From NCBI GenBank assembly GCA_001443545.1, contig LMAD01000026.1, positions 1 to 27,100 on the forward strand: DNA of 27,100 bases, read 5' to 3'. The translations under genes were made by a program, and so were the position numbers. The stretch is from Acidimicrobiaceae bacterium RAAP-2. Its GTDB lineage: Bacteria; Actinomycetota; Acidimicrobiia; Acidimicrobiales; RAAP-2. Positions 9,232 through 16,521 of the stretch are shown piece by piece (position 1 is the stretch's first letter; each line of letters starts with the position of its first letter). The notes under the pieces are model-generated. The model did no database searches and was not told the DNA's origin. It saw nothing but the letters and a program-made list of their open reading frames with translations.

Positions 9232-10006
9232 GCGAGATCCGAGCGACGGATGAGAACTCGGCCACGAGGGCCGCGGGCGTAGGACTGCGCACGAACGTCT
9301 CGCCCACCAACACCGCGTCGAAACCCCCCGCGGCGATACGTTCGACGTCGGGCACGCTACGTAATCCCGATTCGGCGACGGTGATGACGGAGTCCGGCAA
9401 CGACGAGCCAACGCGCACGGCTCGTTCGAGGTCGACTTCAAAGGTGTGCAGGTCCCGCTGATTCACGCCGATAATCTCGGCGCCGGCGTCCAACGCCCGC
9501 TCCGCCTCTCGGTCGTCGTGCACTTCGACGAGGGCGGCCATACCGCAGTGAGCGGCCAGCGCGATGAAGTCCCGTAACGACTCGTCGCTGAGCACGGAGA
9601 CGATCAGCAGGACTGCGGCCGCGTCCGCGTCGCGCGCGTCGAGCACGTCGTTCTCGCTCACGGTGAAGTCCTTACGCAACACCGGACGGTCTACGGCTGC
9701 GCGAACGGACCGCAGGTCGGCCATCGTGCCACCGAAGAACTGTTCATCGGTCAAAACCGAGATCGCCGCGGCCCCACCGTCGACGTAGGCCCGTGCCAAC
9801 GAAGCGGGATCCAGATCGGTGGCGAGCGCACCCTTGGATGGGGAGCGCCGCTTCACCTCCGCGATCACTTGCACGGTGGGACGGCGCAGGGCCTTCGCGA
9901 AGGAGGGACCACCGTACGCCGGCCCGTCCAATCGCGCTCGCCAATCGCGCTCGTCGACGCTGGCACGGTGGGCGGCCACGATCTCGTCCAAGTAGGTGCG
10001 TCCCAT
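9224..10006 (-). CDS. trpC: Indole-3-glycerol phosphate synthase
   Basis: Closes the indole ring from CdRP with loss of CO2 and water. It has 260 residues, with AEVKRRSPSKG (49-59; catalytic E50, K52, K58), SVLTDEQFFGG, VLRKDFTV, INQRDL-type IGVNQRDL, AESGLRS and DAVLVGETFV, all in family order. I choose the ATG at 10004-10006: it lies exactly six bases after TATCAT, implying a leaderless mRNA. A GTG 33 bases upstream in the same frame has no ribosome binding site. First gene of trpC-trpF-trpB-trpA and divergent from trpD. A leaderless start leaves no room for a transcribed attenuator. Confidence 0.96.
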   Translation of the reverse strand: MGRTYLDEIVAAHRASVDERDWRARLDGPAYGGPSFAKALRRPTVQVIAEVKRRSPSKGALATDLDPASLARAYVDGGAAAISVLTDEQFFGGTMADLRSVRAAVDRPVLRKDFTVSENDVLDARDADAAAVLLIVSVLSDESLRDFIALAAHCGMAALVEVHDDREAERALDAGAEIIGVNQRDLHTFEVDLERAVRVGSSLPDSVITVAESGLRSVPDVERIAAGGFDAVLVGETFVRSPTPAALVAEFSSVARISRV

Positions 10007-10012
10007 CGACGA

Positions 10013-10018
10013 ATGATA
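10013..10018 (-). promoter_or_regulatory. Leaderless -10 box of the trpCFBA operon
   Basis: TATCAT on the minus strand, then TCGTCG, then ATG. The spacing places the transcription start at the start codon. There is no Shine-Dalgarno. It mirrors the trpD promoter about 10032.5. Confidence 0.6.
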
Positions 10019-10021
10019 TCG

Positions 10022-10043
10022 GCCAGCGATTCGAATCACCGGC
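10022..10043. promoter_or_regulatory. Symmetric operator between trpC and trpD
   Basis: The core GATTCGAATC (10028-10037) is a perfect 10-bp palindrome. Counting outward, 9 of 11 base pairs match over 10022-10043, with GCC and GGC at the ends. Its centre (10032.5) is exactly the midpoint between the two start codons and between the two -10 boxes. It covers about the -35 side of both promoters, which lack -35 boxes, so a dimeric regulator could control both at once. The regulator is not in the window. Confidence 0.45.
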
Positions 10044-10046
10044 GAC

Positions 10047-10052
10047 TACGAT
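10047..10052 (+). promoter_or_regulatory. Leaderless -10 box of trpD
   Basis: TACGAT, then GAGTCG, then ATG at 10059. Same six-base spacing as the opposed trpC promoter. Confidence 0.6.
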
Positions 10053-10058
10053 GAGTCG

Positions 10059-11105
10059 ATGCCCGAGGTTGCTCCGACCCCATTGGACGCGGCGACCTTC
10101 ACGAGTGAGGTGCTCGGTCCGTTGGTCCGCGGTTTCGACCTCGACCGACCGCGCGCGCGCGACGCCCTCGGCGCCATCCTCGCTGGAAACATCGAGGGCG
10201 TGCTCGTGGCCAGTTTCCTCACCGCGCTAACGGCCAAGGGAGAGACACCGGCCGAGATGACCGGATTTGTGGACGCCATGGTCGGCGCGGCCACCACGTT
10301 CACCCTCGACGTCGACGCGCTGGACATCGTAGGCACCGGTGGGGATCAGCTACACACGGTCAATATCTCCACCATGGCGGCGCTGGCGATCGCGGGGTGC
10401 GGTGTACCAGTCGCGAAGCACGGTAACCGGGCCGCGTCATCATCGGTCGGCTCGGCCGACGTTCTCGAGGCCCTCGGCGTTCGGCTCGACGTCCCAATCG
10501 AGGGGGTCCGGGCGTGTATCCGAGAGGCCAGCATCGGCTTCCTCTTCGCTCCGACGTACCATCACGCATTGGCGCATCTCACGCCAATCCGGCGCGCCCT
10601 CGGTTTTCGAACCGTGTTCAATGTGCTCGGACCGTTGGCGAATCCGGCGATGGTCCAACGCGCGGTGATCGGCGTGGCGCACGATCATCATCTGGACGCC
10701 ATGGCCGAGGTCTTGTCTGCCCGAGGCGTGATTAAGGCCATGCTGGTGAACGCCGATGATGGTCTGGACGAGCTCTCGTTGGGCACTCCGTCCACGGTCT
10801 ACGTCGTGACTCGAGAGGGTGTTCGAGTGGAGCGTCTCGACGCGGGAGACGAACTCAATCGTCACCACACCGCAGCCGCGATCCGAGGCGGTGACGTCGC
10901 GCACAACGTCGGCGTCGTTCATCGATTTCTCGATGGTCAACCCGGTCCCGTCTTCGACGTGGCGTGCGCAAACGCCGCTCTCGCTCTCATGGCCGCTGAT
11001 CGCGCGCTCGCGCTGACCGACGGCTTCGAGATGGCGGCGGAGAGCGTGCGAAGCGGCCGGGCCGGAGTTGCCCTCGAACGCCTGATCGAAGTCAGTAACG
11101 CCTAG
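10059..11105 (+). CDS. trpD: Anthranilate phosphoribosyltransferase
   Basis: Joins anthranilate to PRPP, the second tryptophan-specific step. It has 348 residues, with the PRPP loop GTGGD (92-96), NISTMAA (103-109), KHGNRAASSSVGSADVLEALG (from 120, PRPP and anthranilate contacts), HHALAHLTPIRRALGFRTVFNVLGPLANP and an NADDGLDELSL metal site. It is transcribed away from trpCFBA through a shared 52-bp region. trpE/trpG are not in the window. Its TAG overlaps the TAG of the convergent gene in the four-base palindrome CTAG (11102-11105). Confidence 0.97.
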   Translation: MPEVAPTPLDAATFTSEVLGPLVRGFDLDRPRARDALGAILAGNIEGVLVASFLTALTAKGETPAEMTGFVDAMVGAATTFTLDVDALDIVGTGGDQLHTVNISTMAALAIAGCGVPVAKHGNRAASSSVGSADVLEALGVRLDVPIEGVRACIREASIGFLFAPTYHHALAHLTPIRRALGFRTVFNVLGPLANPAMVQRAVIGVAHDHHLDAMAEVLSARGVIKAMLVNADDGLDELSLGTPSTVYVVTREGVRVERLDAGDELNRHHTAAAIRGGDVAHNVGVVHRFLDGQPGPVFDVACANAALALMAADRALALTDGFEMAAESVRSGRAGVALERLIEVSNA

Positions 11106-11617
11106 AGGGCGCGCAGTTCGTCGCGATACCGACGGGCGTTGGCGACGTACAGCGCTACCCCCTCGGCAATCGCGACCTCGTCGCTGGCTTCAGGTTTGAT
11201 CGACGCGGGAATGCCCACCGCGAGTGCGCGTTCGGGCACGTCGGTTCGATTACGCACGACGGCGCCCGCGGCCACCGTCGCGCCCGAACGGACGTTCACC
11301 TGGTGGAGCACGACCGAGCCACTGCCAATCAGGGCGCCGTCGTGGACGATGCAGCCCTCGAGGTGCGCGATGTGGCCGACGATGCAATCAGAGCCAATGA
11401 CGGTCGGATACTCCGACACCGCGTGCACGACGGTCCCGTCTTGGATCGATGTGCGTTCACCGACGATGATCGTGCCGTAGTCCCCACGCAATACGGCGCC
11501 GGGCCAGACCGACGATTCAGCGCCGATCCGCACGTCGCCGATGACGACCGCGTCGGGGTGCACGAAGGCTTCCGGATCGATTTGGGGAATGCGATCCCCC
11601 AGGGCGTAGACGGGCAT
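11102..11617 (-). CDS. Gamma-carbonic anhydrase-like left-handed beta-helix protein
   Basis: A 171-residue hexapeptide-repeat protein of the YrdA/PaaY/gamma-carbonic anhydrase group, usually a trimer with metal at subunit interfaces. Repeats run from about residue 20 to 120 (VVIGDVRIGAESSVWPGAVLRGD and similar turns), followed by a C-terminal helix. H65 and H82 match two of the three metal histidines. The third position is E87 (GHIAHLEGC), with H85 nearby, so carbonic anhydrase activity is uncertain. The ATG has a strong AGGAGGA. It is the last gene of the radical-SAM/der/zinc-ribbon operon, nine bases after the previous stop. Confidence 0.85.
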   Translation of the reverse strand: MPVYALGDRIPQIDPEAFVHPDAVVIGDVRIGAESSVWPGAVLRGDYGTIIVGERTSIQDGTVVHAVSEYPTVIGSDCIVGHIAHLEGCIVHDGALIGSGSVVLHQVNVRSGATVAAGAVVRNRTDVPERALAVGIPASIKPEASDEVAIAEGVALYVANARRYRDELRAL

Positions 11618-11626
11618 TCATTCCTC

Positions 11627-11809
11627 CTAGTGAGTGAGCCACACAATCAATTGGTAGAGGCGCCAGACCAGGTAAATGGCCGTCGCAACCACGAAGAACT
11701 TCCATCGTAACGGCATCGGTTCGGGCGTGGGTGATCCAATGGGATTGCCACAGACCTCGCACACCTCGCCCTCGACGGGCCGATCGCACGTTTCGCACCA
11801 CTTCGTCAT
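11627..11809 (-). CDS. Small zinc-ribbon membrane protein
   Basis: A 60-residue protein with two CxxC knuckles (C5/C8 and C17/C20), a short Pro-rich linker, then one hydrophobic segment from about residue 36 to 58. It is likely a membrane-anchored zinc ribbon with the ribbon in the cytoplasm. The ATG overlaps the der stop by one base (TAATG), and the gamma-CA-like gene follows nine bases after its stop, so it is a genuine operon member. I do not recognise a named family. A small adaptor or sensor role next to Der would be a guess. Confidence 0.75.
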   Translation of the reverse strand: MTKWCETCDRPVEGEVCEVCGNPIGSPTPEPMPLRWKFFVVATAIYLVWRLYQLIVWLTH

Positions 11810-13098
11810 TAGTCAACCCGTACGCGCACCCGCAGCGGTGTCGAGCCGAGCTCGAAGCGTTCCCGCAGCGACCGCTCCACGTACCGCAGGTAGGTCGCGG
11901 GAAGTTTGCCCGCGACGAAGAGGGTGAAGGTTGGCGGTTCAATGGCGCCCTGCACCGCGTAGCGGATCTTGCCGGTCGGCGCGGGCTGCTTGATCTGCAA
12001 GTCACGGATCGCCCGGTTCAGCGCACCGGTGGGAACGCGCTTGACGTAGTCCGCGGCCGACTCCTGGAGCGCGGGCAGCAGACGATGCACGCCCTTACCG
12101 GACGTCGCGGTCGTCTTCAGCACCGGCGCATCGCCGAGGAAGGCGAGTTTGTCACCGACGGTGGCGAGGACGTTGGACCGTTCGTCGGTAGCGATGAGCT
12201 CCCACTTATTCAACACGACGATTGCCGGACAGCCCGCCGCCGCAATCCGCTCGGCGAGCCGTTGGTCTTGGCCGGTGGCACCGACCGTTGCGTCAATTAC
12301 CAAGACGGCGATGTCAGCGCGGTCCAGGGCGTCGAGGCTGCGCAGCACGGCGTAGGTCTCGAGGCCCGCCTCGGTCTTCGCGCGACGCCTCATCCCTGCG
12401 GTGTCGATGAAGCGGATCGGGCCACTATCGGTTTCGACGACCGTGTCGACCGCGTCGCGGGTCGTGCCGGGCATGTCGTGCACGACCGATCGCTCTTCGC
12501 CGATCAATTTATTGAACAGGGTCGACTTGCCGACGTTGGGTCGCCCGACGATGGCGACCCGCAGGGCGCCGTCGTTGGGGTCGACCTCCGGTTCTTCGAG
12601 TCGGTCGGTCAGCGTGTCGACGAGATGATCGAGGAGGTCGCCCGCCCCGCGGCCGTGCAACGCACTCAGGAAATGAGGATCGCCCGCTCCGAGACTCAGG
12701 AACTCCCACCCCGCACTCTCGTGCACGGCGTCGTCGACCTTGTTGACCACCAGGGTGATCGGACGACCACTGCGTAACGCCCAACGCGCCGCTTGACGGT
12801 CCTCCTCCATCAAACCCGTCGCGACGTCTACCACCAACAAGACGTGGTCGGCCTCGGCGATCGCACGGTCCGCCTGCTGGGAGACCTTGGCCTCGAGGGT
12901 GTCACCCCGTTCGAGCCAGCCGCCGGTATCCACGAGATCGAAGGTGACGCCGCGCCACTCGACCTCGACGCTCTTGCGGTCACGGGTAACGCCGCGCTGC
13001 TCCTCGACCACCGCGACTCGTCGTCCCGCCAGTCGATTCACGAGCGAGCTCTTGCCCACGTTGGGGCGGCCGACGATGACGATTTGGGGACGGCTCAC
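11809..13098 (-). CDS. der: Ribosome biogenesis GTPase Der (EngA)
   Basis: Essential double-GTPase needed for maturation of the 50S subunit. It has 429 residues with two G domains: first P-loop GRPNVGKS (10-17), DTGG (57-60) and NKVD (119-122); second P-loop GRPNVGKS (185-192), DTAG and NKWE (where NKWD is more usual); then the C-terminal KH-like domain. The GTG start overlaps the radical-SAM gene's stop as GTGA. In mycobacteria der directly follows cmk; here plsC, a glycosyltransferase, ispH and the radical-SAM gene lie between. Confidence 0.97.
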   Translation of the reverse strand: MSRPQIVIVGRPNVGKSSLVNRLAGRRVAVVEEQRGVTRDRKSVEVEWRGVTFDLVDTGGWLERGDTLEAKVSQQADRAIAEADHVLLVVDVATGLMEEDRQAARWALRSGRPITLVVNKVDDAVHESAGWEFLSLGAGDPHFLSALHGRGAGDLLDHLVDTLTDRLEEPEVDPNDGALRVAIVGRPNVGKSTLFNKLIGEERSVVHDMPGTTRDAVDTVVETDSGPIRFIDTAGMRRRAKTEAGLETYAVLRSLDALDRADIAVLVIDATVGATGQDQRLAERIAAAGCPAIVVLNKWELIATDERSNVLATVGDKLAFLGDAPVLKTTATSGKGVHRLLPALQESAADYVKRVPTGALNRAIRDLQIKQPAPTGKIRYAVQGAIEPPTFTLFVAGKLPATYLRYVERSLRERFELGSTPLRVRVRVD

Positions 13099-14471
13099 GA
13101 GTTCACCATCGTTCGTTCTAGGGCGTGCTCCAGAGCTTGGCGCAGGTCGTTCCCGGTCGTCGTGACGGTCGTGACGGAACGTGGCAGGTCCTCGAGGCCC
13201 AGACCATCGAGGAAACGACCTTCCGAGAGACAGACGTCAGGGAGCAGGTACGTCGCCTCGAGCGGCAGCGTCTCGAGGGTTCGGGCGATGTCGTGGCCCG
13301 TCAGCAACCCAGCGACCTTGATATTGCCGCCGAAGTAGCGATTGGCGACCGGCACGACGTCGACGTGTCGATAGCCATGGTCGTCGAGCAGGTCGCGCAG
13401 GAGTGGCGCCGCGTACTCGCCGGTCAACACGATGACCCGGCCACCCAGCGCGGCGCCGTCGCCACCTCCACGGGCGGCGCGATACCCCCACGCGGGGGCA
13501 CCGTCAACCGACTGGAAGAAACCCGAACCAAGTGAGGCCATGGGAAGTCGCTGGACGAAACTCTTGGTGAAGGCCGCCACCATGCCGATTCCGTTTTCGG
13601 CCTCGTCCAAACTGTCGTAGAACGTCTCCTCGGGCGGGGTCGTCCCGGCCACGAGGTAGAACTCGTCGCTCGCGTAGAAGAGTGCCTTGCCGATCAGCGT
13701 TCTCGCCAGGTCCCGGTAGCGCGCAACGAGGTCGATCACGGATCGCGCTTCGTCATCGCGGTGGGGCCGCATCGTCGCCTCCGCCGAAAAGTCACTGACG
13801 CCCACGGGCACGAGCGCCACGGAGGCGACGGTTGGGTAGTCGCTGAGAATGTCTTGCATCGTCACTTCCAGGTTCGCGCCGTCGTTGACCTCGGGGCACA
13901 CGACGACTTGCACGTGGACGTCGATGCCGGCGCGCAGCAGCTCGCGCAGCCAGCGCAGACTCGTGGCGCCGCGCGGATTACGAAGCATCGACGCCCGCAA
14001 CTCGGGGTCGGTGGTGTGCACCGAGACGTACAGCGGCGAGAGACCTTCGTCAATCACCCGTTCCAGGTCGAATTCCGTGAACCGGGTGAGCGTCGTGTAG
14101 TTGCCGTAGAGGAAGGAGAGGCGGAAATCATCGTCCTTTACGTACAACGAACGCCGCATTCCCTTGGGGAGCTGGTAGATGAAGCAGAACGAACAGTGGT
14201 TGTCACAGGTGCGGATCCGGTCGAACACGGCCGAATCGATCGCCAGACCGAGCGGCTGACCCGGTTGCTTCTCGATGACGACTTTGCGGTTCAAGAGTTC
14301 GCCGTCGCGCTTAATCACGAGCGAGACGGTCGCGCCGTCGATCAACTGTTGATACTCGATGATGTCCGTCGGCGCGCAATCATTGATGGTGATGAGCTCA
14401 TCACCCACGGCGAGATCGGCCCCACCGGCGGGTGAGAACTGAGAAATCGACGCGACGCGTACCTTGGACAC
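13095..14471 (-). CDS. PDZ/radical-SAM/DUF512 protein
   Basis: A 458-residue protein with an N-terminal PDZ-like domain (about 8-65), a radical-SAM core whose Cys motif is CDNHCSFC (C89, C93, C96; CX3CX2C), and a C-terminal DUF512 region (about 230 onward). It should bind one [4Fe-4S] cluster and S-adenosylmethionine. The family has no established reaction that I know. It is commonly found beside der in other phyla such as Clostridia (from memory), as here, which hints at a ribosome- or translation-linked role. The GTG start follows TAGGCT by exactly six bases, so the mRNA is probably leaderless. It is divergent from ispH, another Fe-S enzyme. Confidence 0.88.
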   Translation of the reverse strand: MSKVRVASISQFSPAGGADLAVGDELITINDCAPTDIIEYQQLIDGATVSLVIKRDGELLNRKVVIEKQPGQPLGLAIDSAVFDRIRTCDNHCSFCFIYQLPKGMRRSLYVKDDDFRLSFLYGNYTTLTRFTEFDLERVIDEGLSPLYVSVHTTDPELRASMLRNPRGATSLRWLRELLRAGIDVHVQVVVCPEVNDGANLEVTMQDILSDYPTVASVALVPVGVSDFSAEATMRPHRDDEARSVIDLVARYRDLARTLIGKALFYASDEFYLVAGTTPPEETFYDSLDEAENGIGMVAAFTKSFVQRLPMASLGSGFFQSVDGAPAWGYRAARGGGDGAALGGRVIVLTGEYAAPLLRDLLDDHGYRHVDVVPVANRYFGGNIKVAGLLTGHDIARTLETLPLEATYLLPDVCLSEGRFLDGLGLEDLPRSVTTVTTTGNDLRQALEHALERTMVNS

Positions 14472-14477
14472 TGGTTT

Positions 14478-14483
14478 AGCCTA
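14478..14483 (-). promoter_or_regulatory. Leaderless -10 box of the radical-SAM/der operon
   Basis: TAGGCT on the minus strand, AAACCA, then GTG. Identical hexamer to the opposed ispH promoter. Confidence 0.6.
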
Positions 14484-14492
14484 CTGGCGCGC

Positions 14493-14517
14493 CCCGCCAA
14501 ACCGACGGGTTGGCGGG
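14493..14517. promoter_or_regulatory. Symmetric dyad between the radical-SAM gene and ispH
   Basis: Arms CCCGCCAA (14493-14500) and TTGGCGGG (14510-14517) enclose a second short dyad CCG/CGG (14502-14504, 14506-14508). The centre, 14505, is exactly the midpoint between the two GTG starts and between the two identical TAGGCT boxes. Likely a shared operator, as both genes encode Fe-S proteins; no -35 boxes are visible. Confidence 0.45.
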
Positions 14518-14526
14518 TGGACTCAC

Positions 14527-14532
14527 TAGGCT
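14527..14532 (+). promoter_or_regulatory. Leaderless -10 box of ispH
   Basis: TAGGCT, GACCAC, then GTG at 14539. No ribosome binding site, so a leaderless mRNA is likely. Confidence 0.6.
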
Positions 14533-14538
14533 GACCAC

Positions 14539-15576
14539 GTGTCAGTTGAGCGAGTGGTACTGGCGGCTCCCCGTGGTTTTTGCGCCGGCGTAGAGAAAGC
14601 CATCAAAGCGCTGGACTGGATGACTCGCATTTTCGCCGCACCGGTGTACTGCTATCACGAAATTGTCCACAATCGCTTCGTCGTCGACCATTTTCGCTCA
14701 TTGGGCGTCGTGTTCGTCGATGACGTCGCCGAGGTCCCCGCGGGCGCGCCGGTCATGTTGAGCGCCCACGGCTCTCCCCCGTCGGTGATCAACCTCGCCC
14801 GACGTTCGGGGGGAACTGTCGTGGACGCGGTTTGCCCGCTGGTCACCAAGGTCCACCACGAGTTGAAGGTGCGCGCCCGCAAGGGGTACACCGTGCTCTA
14901 CGTCGGCCACGAAGGCCACGAAGAGGCCGTCGGGACCATGGCCGTGGCCCCGGAGTCGGTGCACCTCATCGAGTCGGTCGCCGACATCGATGCGTTGGGC
15001 GACCTGCCCGGCCCCTTCGCGCTCCTGAGCCAGACCACGCTCAGCCTCGACGAATGGCAGGACATTCGCGACTACGCCGCGCAACGATTCCCCGACATCT
15101 GGATGCCTAACCGCAGCGACCTCTGTTTCGCCACCACCAATCGTCAGGCAGCGCTACGAGCAATCTGCGCAACGGCCGATGCAGTAATCGTCATCGGCTC
15201 GGCCAATTCGTCTAATACCGTCGCGTTGGTCAAGGTCGCCGAGGCCGCGGGCTGTCCCCGGGTCCTGCGCGTCAACGGTGCGGCGGACCTACCCGACGAT
15301 CTCAGCGGGGTGGTCGCGCTCACCGCGGGGGCGTCGGCACCCGAGTCGATCGTCAACGACGTCTTGGCCGTCCTCGACCCTCGAGACGGCGTCGAGGTCC
15401 ACTCCGAGACCGTCGAAGACGAGTACTTTCCGCCCCCACCCGAACTACGCGAAATCCTGCGTTCGCTCGCCGCGTTGCTCGACGTCGCGCTACAGACGCC
15501 GACCACGTCGAGCTTCGACGGACAGACCGACCGCGATTTCACCGCCGCGCAGGTGCTCGCCACGAGCTTTCGCTAG
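14539..15576 (+). CDS. ispH: 4-hydroxy-3-methylbut-2-enyl diphosphate reductase
   Basis: Last enzyme of the MEP isoprenoid pathway, converting HMBPP to IPP and DMAPP with a [4Fe-4S] cluster. It has 345 residues; the three cluster cysteines are C15 (FCAGV), C99 (DAVCPLVTKVH) and C196 (SDLCFATTNRQ). H44, H77 and the GHEGHEE segment (H124 or H127, E129) match the active-site histidines and catalytic glutamate. GSANSSNT and the late GASAPESIV are also typical. It sits alone on the + strand between two - strand operons, with the glycosyltransferase 144 bases downstream. No clear terminator lies in 15577-15631. Confidence 0.97.
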   Translation: MSVERVVLAAPRGFCAGVEKAIKALDWMTRIFAAPVYCYHEIVHNRFVVDHFRSLGVVFVDDVAEVPAGAPVMLSAHGSPPSVINLARRSGGTVVDAVCPLVTKVHHELKVRARKGYTVLYVGHEGHEEAVGTMAVAPESVHLIESVADIDALGDLPGPFALLSQTTLSLDEWQDIRDYAAQRFPDIWMPNRSDLCFATTNRQAALRAICATADAVIVIGSANSSNTVALVKVAEAAGCPRVLRVNGAADLPDDLSGVVALTAGASAPESIVNDVLAVLDPRDGVEVHSETVEDEYFPPPPELREILRSLAALLDVALQTPTTSSFDGQTDRDFTAAQVLATSFR

Positions 15577-15631
15577 CGACGGTTCCGCGCTCGAACGGGC
15601 GTCGAACCCCGGGCGGCGCCGGACTGGGGAC

Positions 15632-15637
15632 TAGTAT
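15632..15637 (+). promoter_or_regulatory. -10 box upstream of the glycosyltransferase
   Basis: TAGTAT, TTCGAG, then GTG at 15644: the same spacing as the leaderless promoters here, so the transcript would begin on a small upstream ORF rather than on the glycosyltransferase. Confidence 0.5.
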
Positions 15638-15643
15638 TTCGAG

Positions 15644-15718
15644 GTGCCTGTTGCGCCAGCTTCCGCTCTCAACTGCTCAGTTGAACGGGCCAGCAGTGTG
15701 GTGACGGAGAAAGAGTAG
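15644..15718 (+). CDS. Probable leaderless upstream ORF (24 aa)
   Basis: GTG start placed exactly six bases after TAGTAT, open for 24 codons, ending in TAG two bases before the glycosyltransferase ATG. The peptide begins MPVAPASALN and ends VVTEKE. It has one Cys and no run of a single amino acid, so classic attenuation is unlikely. Its last codons contain the GGAGAAAG that would serve as ribosome binding site for the next gene, which suggests translational coupling. A dyad TCAACTG/CAGTTGA (15669-15684) lies within it. No homologue is known to me; it may be a leader peptide or chance. Confidence 0.4.
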   Translation: MPVAPASALNCSVERASSVVTEKE

Positions 15719-15720
15719 CT

Positions 15721-16521
15721 ATGGCGAAACACGATCTCGAGACGCGTCGGTTGACAAGGCTTCGGTCGTACGCGATCGACCAGGCGATGGAACGGTTCGC
15801 CCAGGAATACCCCGAGTTCAAACCCGAGGCCATCGTCGCGTCGATATGCGCCTACGAAGAAGAGGGCAACATCGGTTCGGTCCTGGATCAGATGCCGCCC
15901 ACGATGAACGGTCGACCGTACACGACGCTCGTGGTCGTCGACGGCGGCGAGGACCGCACGGCGTCCATCGCGCGCAGTTACCCGGGGGTCAAGGTCATCG
16001 AGTTCCCCGTGAACCTGGGTCACGGGGTCGCGCTGCAGGTCACCTATCGATACTGCATCGACAATCACGTGGAGTACGTGGTGACGCTGGACGCCGATGG
16101 CCAGAACGACCCCGCCGAGATGCCCGACGTTCTCGCCCCGCTACTGCGTGACGAGGCCGACTTCGTCGTCGCTTCGCGCCGTCTGGGCGTGGACGAGACC
16201 TCCGATCGCTTCCGCAAGACCGGTGTGTGGTTCTTCTCCTTCATCATGAACCGCATGACCGGCGCCAACCTCACCGACACCTCGACCGGGTACCGCGCCT
16301 TGCGCGTGACGATGCTGGCTGACGTGATCGACCGCCTCACCCAGGACCAGTATCAAACCGCGGAACTTTTGATCACCTGTCTGAAGCGCGGGTGGAGGGC
16401 CGGCGAGGTCCCCACCGTCTGGCACCCACGTCGTTCGGGTACCACGAAGAAGGGTGCGAACTGGCTGTTCGGATTCCGCTACACCAAGGTGGTCTTCGGC
16501 ACCTGGTGGCGCGAACGCTAA
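15721..16521 (+). CDS. Family 2 glycosyltransferase
   Basis: A 266-residue GT-A fold glycosyltransferase, closest in form to dolichol/polyprenyl-phosphate mannose synthase-like enzymes. Motifs: ASICAYEEEGNIGSVL (40-55), VVVDGGEDRT (71-80; the usual DDGS/DGSTD region), NLGHGVALQ and the metal-binding LDADGQNDP (D124, D126), then DTSTGYRALR and TAELLITCLKRG near the acceptor site. It has no transmembrane segment, so it would need to act peripherally at the membrane. The ATG has GGAGAAAG upstream within a probable upstream ORF. Its TAA overlaps the plsC stop on the other strand. Donor and acceptor are unknown. Confidence 0.88.
   Translation: MAKHDLETRRLTRLRSYAIDQAMERFAQEYPEFKPEAIVASICAYEEEGNIGSVLDQMPPTMNGRPYTTLVVVDGGEDRTASIARSYPGVKVIEFPVNLGHGVALQVTYRYCIDNHVEYVVTLDADGQNDPAEMPDVLAPLLRDEADFVVASRRLGVDETSDRFRKTGVWFFSFIMNRMTGANLTDTSTGYRALRVTMLADVIDRLTQDQYQTAELLITCLKRGWRAGEVPTVWHPRRSGTTKKGANWLFGFRYTKVVFGTWWRER

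Noticed and set aside
10037..10039. Upstream GTG as the trpC start.
   Set aside because: No ribosome binding site, it would overlap the central palindrome, and the added residues are not conserved in the family; the ATG at 10006 follows a -10 box by six bases.
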